NCBI GenBank assembly: GCA_044226655.1
Contig: JBGAGO010000002.1
Coordinates: 1-64,000, forward strand
Reading direction: 5' to 3'
Source of the DNA: JBEVOS01 sp044226655
GTDB taxonomy: Bacteria > Pseudomonadota > Alphaproteobacteria > Caulobacterales > Aquidulcibacteraceae
Length of the DNA stretch: 64,000 nt
Below, piece by piece: positions 8,361 to 16,825 of the stretch. Within the stretch, counting starts at the first letter, position 1; every line of letters starts with the position of its first letter. The notes under the pieces are model-generated. The model made no database searches, was not told the DNA's origin, and was given only the letters and a program-made list of their open reading frames with translations. Made by a program: the position numbers and the translations under genes.

Positions 8361-8756
8361 ATGCAATTGAACGACCCCCTGGGCGATATGCTGACGCGCA
8401 TCCGCAATGCGCAATTGCGCGGCCGTTCGACGGTGATGACGCCGGCGTCCAAGCTGCGCGCGCGCGTGCTCGATGTGCTGGTCGATGAGGGCTATATACG
8501 GTCATACGCAGAGGTGCAGAAGGACGGCAAAGCCGAGATCGAAATCCAGCTGAAATATTCGGAAGGCTCGCCGGTCATCTCCGAAATTCAGCGCGTGTCG
8601 AAGCCCGGCCGCCGCATCTATTCCTCGATCAAGGATCTGAACCTGGTCCGTAATGGTCTGGGCATTTCCATTCTGTCGACGCCGAAGGGCGTGATGAGCG
8701 ACGCGGCTGCGCGCACTCAGAACGTCGGCGGCGAAGTGCTCTGCAAGGTCTATTGA
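8361..8756 (+). CDS. rpsH: 30S ribosomal protein S8
   Basis: A 131-residue S8, a central-domain 16S rRNA binder that represses the spc operon in E. coli. DPLGDMLTRIRNAQLRG at the start and GLGISILSTPKGVMSD near the end identify it. The SD GAGGAGGG lies just upstream. Confidence 0.98.
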   Translation: MQLNDPLGDMLTRIRNAQLRGRSTVMTPASKLRARVLDVLVDEGYIRSYAEVQKDGKAEIEIQLKYSEGSPVISEIQRVSKPGRRIYSSIKDLNLVRNGLGISILSTPKGVMSDAAARTQNVGGEVLCKVY

Positions 8757-8757
8757 G

Positions 8758-9291
8758 ATGAGCCGCGTCGGAAAAAAGCCGATCCCGACTCCCGCCGGCG
8801 TGACGGTTTCGATCGCCAGCGGCGCGGTGAGCGTGAAGGGGCCGAAAGGCCAATTGTCCTTCCGCGTGCCCGACGAGGTCGAGGTCAAGCAACAGGGTCA
8901 GGAGCTTGTGGTCGCGCCGCGCCGCGAAGATCAGCGCTCGCGCGCCATGTGGGGCATGGCGCGCGCCATCCTCGCGAACAACGTCAAAGGCGTGACCTCG
9001 GGCTTCGAAAAGACGCTGGAGCTCACCGGCGTCGGCTATCGCGCGGCGATGCAGGGCAAGAACCTGCAGCTGCAGCTCGGCTACAGCCATGACGTGATCT
9101 ATCAGCCGCCGGAAGGCGTGACGATCGCGACGCCGCGGCCGGTTGAAATCAAGATCAGCGGCATCGATGCGCAAGTCGTTGGCCAAGCGGCCGCGGAAAT
9201 TCGCGCGTTCCGTCCGCCCGAGCCCTATAAGGGCAAGGGCGTGAAATATCAGGGCGAGTACATCCGCCGCAAAGAAGGCAAGAAGAAGTAA
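8758..9291 (+). CDS. rplF: 50S ribosomal protein L6
   Basis: A 177-residue L6 near the sarcin-ricin loop. It starts MSRVGKKPIPTPAGV and has the duplicated fold, with FEKTLELTGVGYRA and the C-terminal PEPYKGKGVKYQGEYIRRKEGK. It begins 1 nt after the rpsH stop. Confidence 0.98.
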   Translation: MSRVGKKPIPTPAGVTVSIASGAVSVKGPKGQLSFRVPDEVEVKQQGQELVVAPRREDQRSRAMWGMARAILANNVKGVTSGFEKTLELTGVGYRAAMQGKNLQLQLGYSHDVIYQPPEGVTIATPRPVEIKISGIDAQVVGQAAAEIRAFRPPEPYKGKGVKYQGEYIRRKEGKKK

Positions 9292-9296
9292 GCGCC

Positions 9297-9659
9297 ATGA
9301 AGCCTCGCCTCGATCCCAACGCACGGCGCGCTCAGCGCAACCGCACGCGGCTCAAGCAGCTCAGCAGCGGGCGCCCGCGCCTCAGCGTGTTCCGGTCGTC
9401 CAAGCACATCTCGGCGCAGATCATCGATGACGCCAAGGGCGAAACGGTCGCGTCTGCATCGACGCTCGAGAAGGATTTTCGCGCCGGCAAGAAGACCGGC
9501 GCGGATTCTGCGGCGGCCGCGACGATCGGCAAGCTGATCGCCGAGCGCGCCAAAGCCAAGGGCCTTACGCGGGTCGTGTTCGACCGCGGCGGCTATCTGT
9601 TTCATGGCCGGGTGAAAGCCCTGGCCGACGCCGCCCGTGAGGGCGGTCTCGAATTCTGA
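9297..9659 (+). CDS. rplR: 50S ribosomal protein L18
   Basis: A 120-residue L18, a 5S rRNA binder. RPRLSVFRSSKHISAQIIDD and the end VFDRGGYLFHGRVKALADAA are characteristic. The spacing to neighbours (5 and 14 nt) fits a single transcript. Confidence 0.98.
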   Translation: MKPRLDPNARRAQRNRTRLKQLSSGRPRLSVFRSSKHISAQIIDDAKGETVASASTLEKDFRAGKKTGADSAAAATIGKLIAERAKAKGLTRVVFDRGGYLFHGRVKALADAAREGGLEF

Positions 9660-9673
9660 GGAGCGGCGCGCCG

Positions 9674-10315
9674 ATGGCATTGCCCGAAGAAACACCGACT
9701 GAAGAGACCCAGCGCCCACGGCGCGGCCGGGGCGGGCGTGACCGCGATCGCCGCGACAACCGCGGCGGCCCGCGCGAGGAAGAGCGCGACAGCGAGTTCG
9801 TCGACAAGCTGGTTGCGATCAACCGCGTCGCGAAGGTCGTGAAGGGCGGCAAGAATTTCGGCTTCGCCGCGCTCGTCGTGGTCGGCGATAAAAAGGGCCG
9901 CGTCGGCTACGGCCATGGCAAGGCGCGCGAAGTGCCGGAAGCCATCCGCAAGGCGACCGAGGAAGCCAAGAAGACCATGATCCGCGTGCCGCTGCGCGAA
10001 GGCCGCACGCTGCACCATGACGGCCTTGGCCATTGGGGCGCGGGCCGCGTCATGCTGCGCTCGGCGCCTGCCGGCCGCGGCCTGATCGCAGGCGGGCCGA
10101 TGCGCGCCGTGCTCGAAGTGCTGGGCGTGCAAGACGTCGTGGCCAAGAGCCAAGGCTCTTCGAACCCCTACAACATGGTGCGCGCGACGATCGATGCGTT
10201 GAAGCACCAACAAAGCCCGCGCCAAGTGGCCGGGCGCCGCGGCCTCAAGGTCGCTGACATCGTGGGCCGCCGGAAAGACGGCGCCAGCCTCGGCGATCAG
10301 CCGAGCGAAGGATAA
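9674..10315 (+). CDS. rpsE: 30S ribosomal protein S5
   Basis: A 213-residue S5, involved in decoding fidelity. The core has VAKVVKGGKNFGFAALVVVG, GYGHGKAREVPEAI and GGPMRAVLEVLGVQDV. About 40 extra N-terminal residues, rich in Arg, Asp and Gly, precede the core, a low-complexity extension also found in other alphaproteobacterial S5 proteins. Confidence 0.97.
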   Translation: MALPEETPTEETQRPRRGRGGRDRDRRDNRGGPREEERDSEFVDKLVAINRVAKVVKGGKNFGFAALVVVGDKKGRVGYGHGKAREVPEAIRKATEEAKKTMIRVPLREGRTLHHDGLGHWGAGRVMLRSAPAGRGLIAGGPMRAVLEVLGVQDVVAKSQGSSNPYNMVRATIDALKHQQSPRQVAGRRGLKVADIVGRRKDGASLGDQPSEG

Positions 10316-10320
10316 CCGAG

Positions 10321-10512
10321 ATGGCCGCGAAGAAAGCCGGGACCGTGAAGATCAAGCGGACGGGCAGTCCGATCCGCCGCGAAGCCAGCCAGGGCGCCAC
10401 CTTGCGCGGTCTTGGCCTGACGCGCGCCAACCAAGTGCGCGAATTGGAAGATACGCCGGCGGTCCGTGGGATGATCGCCAAAGTCGCGCATTTGATCGAA
10501 ATCGTCGATTGA
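10321..10512 (+). CDS. rpmD: 50S ribosomal protein L30
   Basis: A 63-residue L30, present in Proteobacteria but absent from some other phyla. VKIKRTGSPIRR and LGLTRANQVRELEDTPAVRGMI are typical. It starts 5 nt after rpsE. Confidence 0.96.
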   Translation: MAAKKAGTVKIKRTGSPIRREASQGATLRGLGLTRANQVRELEDTPAVRGMIAKVAHLIEIVD

Positions 10513-10544
10513 TCGCGCAACAGCTCAGGAATTGAAGAACCGCC

Positions 10545-11030
10545 ATGCCTCGTCTCAATGAAATCGCCGACAATCCGGGCGCAGCCAAGAAGCTGATGCG
10601 CGTCGCGCGCGGCGTTGGCTCCGGCAAGGGCAAGACCGGCGGGCGCGGCGTGAAGGGACAAAAGTCCCGCCGCGGCGTGTCGATCAACGGCTTCGAAGGC
10701 GGCCAAATGCCGATCCATATGCGCATGCCTAAGCGCGGCTTCACGCCCGCCAATCAGCTGCGTTACGCCTGGATCAATCTCGGCCGCATTCAGAAAGCGA
10801 TTGATTCCAAGCAGTTGACCGCTTCCGACGCCATCACCGAGGAGGCCCTCGTGGCCGCCGGCCTGATCCGGCGTGCGCGGGACGGCGTGCGGCTCCTTGC
10901 CAAGGGCGCGTTGAAGGCCAAACTGAACATCACCGTCACGGGCGCTTCGGCGGCCGCTGTCGCGGCTGTTGAGAAGGCCGGCGGCACAGTGACGGTGACC
11001 AAGCCCGCCGCGGCCGAAGCCGAGGCGTGA
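10545..11030 (+). CDS. rplO: 50S ribosomal protein L15
   Basis: A 161-residue L15, a late-assembly protein. LNEIADNPGAAKK, the glycine-rich GKTGGRGVKGQKSR region and GFEGGQMPIHMRMPKRGF identify it. It ends with a short Ala/Glu tail. Confidence 0.97.
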   Translation: MPRLNEIADNPGAAKKLMRVARGVGSGKGKTGGRGVKGQKSRRGVSINGFEGGQMPIHMRMPKRGFTPANQLRYAWINLGRIQKAIDSKQLTASDAITEEALVAAGLIRRARDGVRLLAKGALKAKLNITVTGASAAAVAAVEKAGGTVTVTKPAAAEAEA

Positions 11031-11036
11031 TCCAGG

Positions 11037-11056
11037 GCCGGCGCTGCTGCGCCGGC
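11037..11056 (+). other. GC-rich hairpin between rplO and secY
   Basis: A perfect 7-bp stem (GCCGGCG at 11037-11043 with CGCCGGC at 11050-11056) and a CTGCTG loop in the 51-nt gap. There is no T tract, so it is not a standard terminator; it could affect mRNA stability or limit read-through into secY. Confidence 0.4.
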
Positions 11057-11081
11057 GTTCAGTTAGGGAGCCGCCCGCTCT

Positions 11082-12419
11082 ATGGCATCAGCCGCAGAAC
11101 AGCTCGCCGCGAATGTGAACTTTGCGGCGTTCGCCAAGGCGACAGAGCTGCAAAAGCGCATCTGGTTCACGCTCATCGCCTTGGTCGTCTATCGGCTCGG
11201 CACCTACATCCCGATCCCGGGCATCGATCCGGCGGCGTTCAAGGCCGCGTTCGAGGGCCAGGCCAACGGCATCCTGGGCATGTTCAACACGTTCTCGGGC
11301 GGCGCTGTGAAGCGCATGGCCGTGTTCGCGCTGAACGTGATGCCCTACATCTCTGCTTCGATCATCGTGCAGATTTTGGCGACGACCTCGCCGTCGCTCG
11401 AACGGTTGAAGAAAGAGGGCGAGGCGGGCCGCAAGCAGCTCAACCAGTATACGCGCTATCTCACGGTCGCGCTGGCGATCCTGCAATCCTACGGCATCGC
11501 CATCGGCTTGCAGGCGACGCCCAACGCGGTGATCGAGCCGGGCTTCTTCTTCGTGCTCTCGACCATGGTCACGCTGACGGGCGGGACGATGTTCCTGATG
11601 TGGCTGGGCGAGCAGATCACGGCGCGCGGCGTCGGCAACGGCGTGTCGCTCATCATCTTCGCGGGCATCGTGGCGGCGGCGCCGTCCACCTTGCTGAGCC
11701 TTTTCGAACTGGGCCGCGTCGGCGAAGTGAACGCGTTCTCGATCGTGGCGATCATGCTGGTGCTGGCGCTCGCGGTGGTCTTCATCGTGTTCATCGAGCG
11801 CTCGCAGCGCCGGCTGGTCGTGCAATATCCGAAGCGCCAAGTGGGCAATCGGATGTTCATGGGCGAAAGCTCGTTCCTGCCTCTGAAGATCAACACGGCC
11901 GGCGTCATTCCGCCGATCTTCGCCTCGTCCCTGCTGCTGCTGCCGACCACGATCGCGAGCTTCGCGGGCATGCAGCGCAATGCGCCGGAATGGCTGCAAA
12001 TGGTGATGGCGCAGTTGCACTATGGCAGCACAACGCATTTGGCGCTCTACGCCATCGGCATCGTCTTCTTCTGCTTCTTCTACACCTCGATCGTGTTCAA
12101 TCCGGAAGAGACGGCGGACAATCTGCGCAAATATGGCGGCTTCCTGCCGGGCATCCGTCCCGGCAAGAAGACGGCGGAATATCTCGATTACGTGCTGACG
12201 CGCCTGACCGTGATCGGCGCGGCCTACATCACGGCGGTGTGTCTGCTGCCCGAGATCATGATCTCGTATTACAACATGCCGTTCTATCTGGGCGGCACCT
12301 CGATCCTGATCGTGGTGTCGGTGACGATGGATACAGTGACGCAAATCCAGTCGCATCTGGTGGCGCACCAATATGAGGGGCTGATCAAGCGCTCGAAATT
12401 GCGGGGCAAGGCGCGATGA
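11082..12419 (+). CDS. secY: Protein translocase subunit SecY
   Basis: A 445-residue channel subunit of the SecYEG translocon, with ten predicted membrane helices. Visible landmarks are RIWFTLIALVVYRLGTYIPI (helix 1), GGAVKRMAVFALNVMPYISA (plug and helix 2), the cytosolic RRLVVQYPKRQVG loop and the FNPEETADNLRKYGGFLPGI loop before the last helices. It is preceded by TTAGGGAG and overlaps adk by 4 nt (ATGA). Confidence 0.98.
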   Translation: MASAAEQLAANVNFAAFAKATELQKRIWFTLIALVVYRLGTYIPIPGIDPAAFKAAFEGQANGILGMFNTFSGGAVKRMAVFALNVMPYISASIIVQILATTSPSLERLKKEGEAGRKQLNQYTRYLTVALAILQSYGIAIGLQATPNAVIEPGFFFVLSTMVTLTGGTMFLMWLGEQITARGVGNGVSLIIFAGIVAAAPSTLLSLFELGRVGEVNAFSIVAIMLVLALAVVFIVFIERSQRRLVVQYPKRQVGNRMFMGESSFLPLKINTAGVIPPIFASSLLLLPTTIASFAGMQRNAPEWLQMVMAQLHYGSTTHLALYAIGIVFFCFFYTSIVFNPEETADNLRKYGGFLPGIRPGKKTAEYLDYVLTRLTVIGAAYITAVCLLPEIMISYYNMPFYLGGTSILIVVSVTMDTVTQIQSHLVAHQYEGLIKRSKLRGKAR

Positions 12420-12988
12420 ATTTGATCCTGTTTGGGCCTCCCGCGGCGGGGAAGGGGACCCAGGCGAAGCGGCTGGTCGAGGAGCGGGGCTTCATCCAGC
12501 TGTCGACGGGCGACATGCTGCGGGCGGCCAAAGCGTCGGGCTCGGAGCTCGGCAAGCGCGTGACGGCGATCATGGATTCCGGCGCGCTGGTGTCGGACGA
12601 GATCGTCAACGAGCTGATCGACGATAAGCTCGTCGCCCATAAGGGCGCGCCGGGCTTCATCTTCGATGGCTATCCGCGCACGCTGCCGCAAGCCGAGGCG
12701 CTGGACACGTTGCTGGCCTCACACGGCCAGAAGGTCGATCTGGTGATCCGGCTCGAGGTCAACGAGCCGGCGCTGATCGGCCGGGTGGCCAAGCGGTTCG
12801 AGGAACAAGGCCGTGTGGATGATGATCCGGAGGCCTTCAAGGTTCGGCTGAAGGCGTATTCCGACCAAACCGCGCCGCTGGTGGGCTATTACCGCCAGCA
12901 GGGCAAATTGGTCGGCGTGGACGGGATGGCCGATATCGAAGCGGTGGCGGCGGCGATCGCGCAGGCGATCGACACGCGCCGCGGTTGA
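12416..12988 (+). CDS. adk: Adenylate kinase (short form)
   Basis: A 190-residue enzyme converting AMP and ATP to two ADP. The P-loop GPPAAGKGTQ starts near residue 6, and QLSTGDMLR and the FDGYPRTLPQAEAL motif bind AMP. It is shorter than E. coli Adk (214) because the LID region is a short loop around RFEEQGRVDDDPEAF, a form common in Alphaproteobacteria. It overlaps secY by 4 nt, the usual secY-adk arrangement. Confidence 0.97.
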   Translation: MNLILFGPPAAGKGTQAKRLVEERGFIQLSTGDMLRAAKASGSELGKRVTAIMDSGALVSDEIVNELIDDKLVAHKGAPGFIFDGYPRTLPQAEALDTLLASHGQKVDLVIRLEVNEPALIGRVAKRFEEQGRVDDDPEAFKVRLKAYSDQTAPLVGYYRQQGKLVGVDGMADIEAVAAAIAQAIDTRRG

Positions 12989-13029
12989 AAAAGGCGGCCC
13001 CGCGCCCCATTTGGGCGGGTCCGCTGCGG

Positions 13030-13057
13030 TTGACGGGCGAAGAGCCCCCGCTATAAG
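13030..13057 (+). promoter_or_regulatory. Candidate promoter for rpsM-rpsK-rpoA-rplQ
   Basis: TTGACG (13030-13035), 16-nt spacer, TATAAG (13052-13057), in the 156-nt gap between adk and rpsM. It would allow the alpha-operon genes to be transcribed independently of the long upstream operon. No terminator is visible after adk, so read-through is also likely. Confidence 0.55.
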
Positions 13058-13144
13058 GGCGGGTCTTCGCGAAGGTTTTGGCCGCGATCGCGCGCGCTCC
13101 GTTTGGAGCGGCGCCGTCGCGGATTTGTCGTTTGGAGCGTGCAC

Positions 13145-13525
<381 letters not shown>

Positions 13526-13546
13526 GATCGAGAGAACGAAACCTCC

Positions 13547-13936
13547 ATGGCTAAGGAAGCAACGCGCGTTAAGAAGCGCGAGAGAAAGAACATCGTGTCG
13601 GGCGTCGCGCATGTGGCCGCGTCGTTCAACAACACGATGATCACGATCACCGACGCGCAAGGCAACACGATCGCCTGGTCGAGTTCGGGCGCGATGGGCT
13701 TCAAAGGCTCGCGCAAATCGACGCCGTACGCCGCCCAGGTCGCCGCCGAAGACGCCGGCCGCAAGGCGATGGACCACGGCATGCGCACGGTGGAAGTGAA
13801 CGTTTCGGGCCCCGGCTCGGGCCGCGAAAGCGCGCTGCGCGCGCTGCAGGCGATCGGCTTCACGGTCACCTCGATCCGCGATGTGACGCCGATCCCGCAC
13901 AATGGCTGCCGCCCGCCCAAGCGCCGGCGCGTCTGA
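13547..13936 (+). CDS. rpsK: 30S ribosomal protein S11
   Basis: A 129-residue S11 of the 30S platform. The segments HVAASFNNTMITITDAQGN, PYAAQVAAEDAGRKA, VSGPGSGRESALRAL and PHNGCRPPKRRRV match the family throughout. Confidence 0.99.
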   Translation: MAKEATRVKKRERKNIVSGVAHVAASFNNTMITITDAQGNTIAWSSSGAMGFKGSRKSTPYAAQVAAEDAGRKAMDHGMRTVEVNVSGPGSGRESALRALQAIGFTVTSIRDVTPIPHNGCRPPKRRRV

Positions 13937-13995
13937 ATTCAAACTTGGCGCGCGCCGCTCGCGCGCCCGTCCCGAAGGGACCCCACGAGGCCGCA

Positions 13996-15012
13996 ATGTC
14001 GATTGAAAATAACTGGCTGACCCTCATCCGCCCGAAGAAGCCCGTCGTCGAGCACGGCTTCGACAGCGCGCGCAAAGCGACGCTCATCGCTGAGCCGCTC
14101 GAGCGCGGCTTCGGCATGACGCTGGGCAACGCGCTGCGCCGCGTGCTGCTCTCCTCGCTGCAGGGCGCGGCGATCACCTCCGTCCAGATCGACGGCGTGG
14201 TGCACGAATTCTCGTCCATCCAGGGCGTACGCGAGGACGTGACGGACATCGTCCTTAATCTGAAGCAGGTCGCCATCCGCATGCGCGGCGAAGGCCCCAA
14301 GCGCGTCATGCTGCGCAAGGACGGCCCAGGCGAAGTGAAGGCCAAAGACATTCAGACCGTCTCCGATATGGAGATTCTGAATCCCGAGCATGTGATCTGC
14401 ACGCTTGATGAAGGCGCCGGCATCCGCATGGAGCTGACGGTCAATATCGGCAAGGGCTATGTGCCGGCCGAGCAGAACCGCCCGGACGATGCCCCCATCG
14501 GCCTCATCGCCGTGGATTCGCTCTACAGCCCCGTGAAGCGCGTCGCCTACCGCGTGGATAATACGCGCGAAGGCCAGGTGCTCGATTACGACAAGCTGGT
14601 CATCGACGTCGAAACCAATGGCGCGGTGCGCCCTGAAGATGCGGTCGCCTATGCCGCGCGCATCCTGCAGGACCAGCTGCAAGTGTTCGTGACGTTCGAA
14701 GAGCCCAAGCAGAAGAAGGAAGGCGCGGAAAAGCCCGACCTGCCCTTCAATCCGGCGCTGCTCAAGAAGGTCGACGAGCTCGAACTTTCGGTGCGTTCGG
14801 CGAACTGCCTGAAGAACGACAACATCGTCTACATCGGCGATCTCATTCAGAAATCGGAAGCGGAAATGCTCCGCACCCCGAATTTCGGGCGCAAATCGCT
14901 CAACGAGATCAAGGAAGTGCTGGCCTCGATGGGGCTGCATCTCGGCATGGCGGTCGAAAACTGGCCGCCGGACAATATCGAAGATCTCGCCAAGAAATAT
15001 GAGGACCAGTGA
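13996..15012 (+). CDS. rpoA: DNA-directed RNA polymerase alpha subunit
   Basis: A 338-residue alpha subunit. Residues 1-230 are the dimerising N-terminal domain that nucleates RNAP assembly (LERGFGMTLGNALRRVLLSS). A linker leads to the C-terminal domain (about 260-330), which binds UP elements and activators; its helix-hairpin motif is visible as RTPNFGRKSLNEIKEVL. The ATG at 13996 gives the typical MSIENNW start; the open frame extends further upstream but is not conserved-looking. Confidence 0.98.
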   Translation: MSIENNWLTLIRPKKPVVEHGFDSARKATLIAEPLERGFGMTLGNALRRVLLSSLQGAAITSVQIDGVVHEFSSIQGVREDVTDIVLNLKQVAIRMRGEGPKRVMLRKDGPGEVKAKDIQTVSDMEILNPEHVICTLDEGAGIRMELTVNIGKGYVPAEQNRPDDAPIGLIAVDSLYSPVKRVAYRVDNTREGQVLDYDKLVIDVETNGAVRPEDAVAYAARILQDQLQVFVTFEEPKQKKEGAEKPDLPFNPALLKKVDELELSVRSANCLKNDNIVYIGDLIQKSEAEMLRTPNFGRKSLNEIKEVLASMGLHLGMAVENWPPDNIEDLAKKYEDQ

Positions 15013-15039
15013 GCGGCGACGCTCTTGGAGTGAACTGAC

Positions 15040-15459
15040 ATGCGCCACGGCGTCGCCCAGAAGAAGCTCAACCGCACGGCCAGCCATCGCACCGCGATGT
15101 TCGCCAACATGGCCGCGGCGCTGATCAAGCACGAGCAGATCGTGACCACGTTGCCGAAGGCGAAGGCGCTGCGGCCGGTGGTCGAAAAACTGGTCACGCT
15201 CGGCAAGCGCGGCGATCTTTCCTCGCGTCGCCTGGCGGCGGGACGGCTGCGCGATGATGCGATGACGAAGAAGCTCTTCGACACGCTGGCTCCGCGCTAC
15301 AAGGCGCGCGGCGGCGGCTATATCCGCGTGCTGAAAGCCGGCTACCGCTATGGCGACAATGCGCCGATGGCGGTGATTGAATTCGTCGATCGCGATGAGA
15401 GCGCCAAGGGGCAGGATAGCGGCCCCGTCCAGATCGTGGATCGCGACGACGAGGATTGA
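15040..15459 (+). CDS. rplQ: 50S ribosomal protein L17
   Basis: A 139-residue L17. RHGVAQKKLNRTASHRTAMFANM at the start (the first 20 residues are near-invariant) and YIRVLKAGYRYGDNAPMAVIE identify it. It has a short acidic C-terminal tail. It is the last gene of the superoperon and is followed by a terminator. Confidence 0.98.
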   Translation: MRHGVAQKKLNRTASHRTAMFANMAAALIKHEQIVTTLPKAKALRPVVEKLVTLGKRGDLSSRRLAAGRLRDDAMTKKLFDTLAPRYKARGGGYIRVLKAGYRYGDNAPMAVIEFVDRDESAKGQDSGPVQIVDRDDED

Positions 15460-15493
15460 GCGTCCAGCGCGCTTGTAGCCGCATCGCACCAAC

Positions 15494-15526
15494 AACCCGC
15501 CGCGGCGATCCGCCCGGCGGGTTTTT
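15494..15526 (+). terminator. Rho-independent terminator after rplQ
   Basis: A 9-bp stem, AACCCGCCG (15494-15502) with CGGCGGGTT (15515-15523), followed by a run of Ts. It marks the end of the ribosomal protein superoperon, 35 nt after the rplQ stop. Confidence 0.9.
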
Positions 15527-15535
15527 CGTGGGCGG

Positions 15536-15564
15536 TTGACTTAGTTCTAAAAAAGTAAAACTAT
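15536..15564 (+). promoter_or_regulatory. Promoter with overlapping palindromic operator before the VOC/ArsR operon
   Basis: TTGACT (15536-15541), 17-nt spacer, AACTAT (15559-15564). An inverted repeat, TAGTT at 15542-15546 and AACTA at 15559-15563, fills the spacer and overlaps the -10 element. A dimeric repressor bound there would block RNA polymerase. The ArsR-type regulator at 16113 is the natural candidate. The AT-rich spacer stands out in this GC-rich genome. Confidence 0.6.
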
Positions 15565-15634
15565 CCGTCGCCGTGGAGACGCCGCCCAAGCTGCGCAAGC
15601 TCGGTCACGGCGTTTCCCCGCACGGGAGCGATCC

Positions 15635-16102
15635 ATGCCCGACGATCATACACGCCCGACTCTGTCTTCCGCGCTTTGCTATCGCGACCCCAAGGCGGCG
15701 CTGCGCTGGCTGGAGAACGCCTTTGGCTTCGAGCCGTTCATGGTGATCTCGGACAAGGAAGGCGCTCTGATGCATTCGGAGATGCGCTTCGGCGACGGCG
15801 TCATCATGGTCGGCAATGAATGGTCGGCCGACCACAAGAGCCCGTCATCGATCGGCGGGAAAAACACGCAGACTGTGCACGTACACTTGTTGGAAGACAT
15901 CGATGCGCATTGCGCCCGCGCGCGGGCGGCTGGGGCGGAAATTCTCCAGGAGCCCGACACGCAATTCTACGGCGACCGCACCTATCGCGCGCGCGATCTC
16001 GAAGGCCATATCTGGACGTTTGGCCAGACGGTAAAAATCGTCACGCGCGAAGAATGGGACGCTGCGATCGGCGGGGTGACCACAGACCGTCTCCCGGATT
16101 GA
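15635..16102 (+). CDS. VOC-family (glyoxalase/PhnB-like) protein
   Basis: A 155-residue protein of the vicinal oxygen chelate fold. The beta-alpha-beta unit YRDPKAALRWLENAFGFE and the end of the fold, DTQFYGDRTYRARDLEGHIW, are typical of the glyoxalase/bleomycin-resistance superfamily; substrates in this branch are not predictable. First gene of a four-gene run with an ArsR regulator, an MmcQ/YjbR protein and an SRPBCC protein. Confidence 0.85.
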   Translation: MPDDHTRPTLSSALCYRDPKAALRWLENAFGFEPFMVISDKEGALMHSEMRFGDGVIMVGNEWSADHKSPSSIGGKNTQTVHVHLLEDIDAHCARARAAGAEILQEPDTQFYGDRTYRARDLEGHIWTFGQTVKIVTREEWDAAIGGVTTDRLPD

Positions 16103-16112
16103 TCCAGTCCTT

Positions 16113-16457
16113 ATGGCCAAGTCCAAGTCCTCCAGGATCGACCGCACGCTCGCCGCGCTCGCCGATCCGCACCGGCGGGCCGTGATCGATTTGTTGCGGG
16201 CGCGGCCAAGGCGCGCCGGCGAATTGGCCGAGGCGCTCGATCTCGCGCCACCGGCGTTGAGCCGGCATTTGAAGCTGTTGCGCGAGTCCGGCCTCGTGGA
16301 GGAATCGCCGCCCGCGTTCGATGCGCGCGTGCGCATCTATTCGCTGAGGGCGGGCGCCATGAGCGATCTCAAAAGATGGATCGACGACACCGAGAAAATG
16401 TGGACCGAGCAATTGCTCGGCTTCAAAGCGCATCTTGAACGGAAGCCGCGCAAATGA
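16113..16457 (+). CDS. ArsR-family winged-helix transcriptional regulator
   Basis: A 114-residue regulator. Residues about 8-85 form the winged helix: LAALADPHRRAVIDLLRARP, recognition helix LAPPALSRHLKLLRESGLV, then the wing. There are no cysteine pairs, so it is not a classical metal sensor; it resembles the subgroup encoded next to SRPBCC/AHSA1 genes. It probably represses this operon through the palindrome at 15542-15563. It overlaps the next gene by 4 nt. Confidence 0.9.
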   Translation: MAKSKSSRIDRTLAALADPHRRAVIDLLRARPRRAGELAEALDLAPPALSRHLKLLRESGLVEESPPAFDARVRIYSLRAGAMSDLKRWIDDTEKMWTEQLLGFKAHLERKPRK

Positions 16458-16825
16458 AGGCGAAGGCGCCAAAGGGCAGCGATGCGGCGGTGCGCAAGAT
16501 CGCGCTGACGCTCCCCGAAGCGACGGAGTCGCCGCATTTCGATATGCCGTCTTTTCGCGTTCGCGGAAAAATTTTCGCCACAGCGCGCCTCAACGAACCG
16601 AAGGCGATGGTGAAGCTGGCGCCGGAGATCCAGCGCGCGATGGCGGCGAAGCACCCGGACCTCATCGAGCCCGTGCCGGGCGGATGGGGCGCGAAGGGCG
16701 CGACCTTTGTGCGCACCGACAAGGCGAGCGCGGCGCTGCTGCGTGAACTGTTAGAATCCGCCTGGGCGGGCGTTGCACCCAAGACCTTGGTCGCCGCCTA
16801 TGCGGCGGCGCGCGGCAAATCGTGA
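16454..16825 (+). CDS. MmcQ/YjbR-family protein
   Basis: A 123-residue protein. The pattern KIALTLPEATESPHFDMPSFRVRGKIFA, abridged here to its family hallmarks PEATESPHF and FRVRGKIFA, with a C-terminal helical part ending VAAYAAARGK, matches the MmcQ/YjbR group (CyaY-like fold). Its biochemical role is not established. It is translationally coupled to both neighbours by 4-nt overlaps. Confidence 0.8.
   Translation: MKAKAPKGSDAAVRKIALTLPEATESPHFDMPSFRVRGKIFATARLNEPKAMVKLAPEIQRAMAAKHPDLIEPVPGGWGAKGATFVRTDKASAALLRELLESAWAGVAPKTLVAAYAAARGKS

Noticed and set aside
11088..12371. 427-codon reverse-strand open frame over secY
   Set aside because: Antisense shadow; secY is unambiguous in the other strand and the reverse product is His/Arg/Asp-rich without structure.
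12416..12988. Truncated adenylate kinase
   Set aside because: The shorter length comes from the known short-LID form; all catalytic motifs are present.
13939..15495. 518-codon open frame on the reverse strand over rpoA and rplQ
   Set aside because: It is a shadow of high-GC codon usage opposite strongly conserved genes; the translation has the Ala/Arg/His-rich look of antisense frames and no motif.
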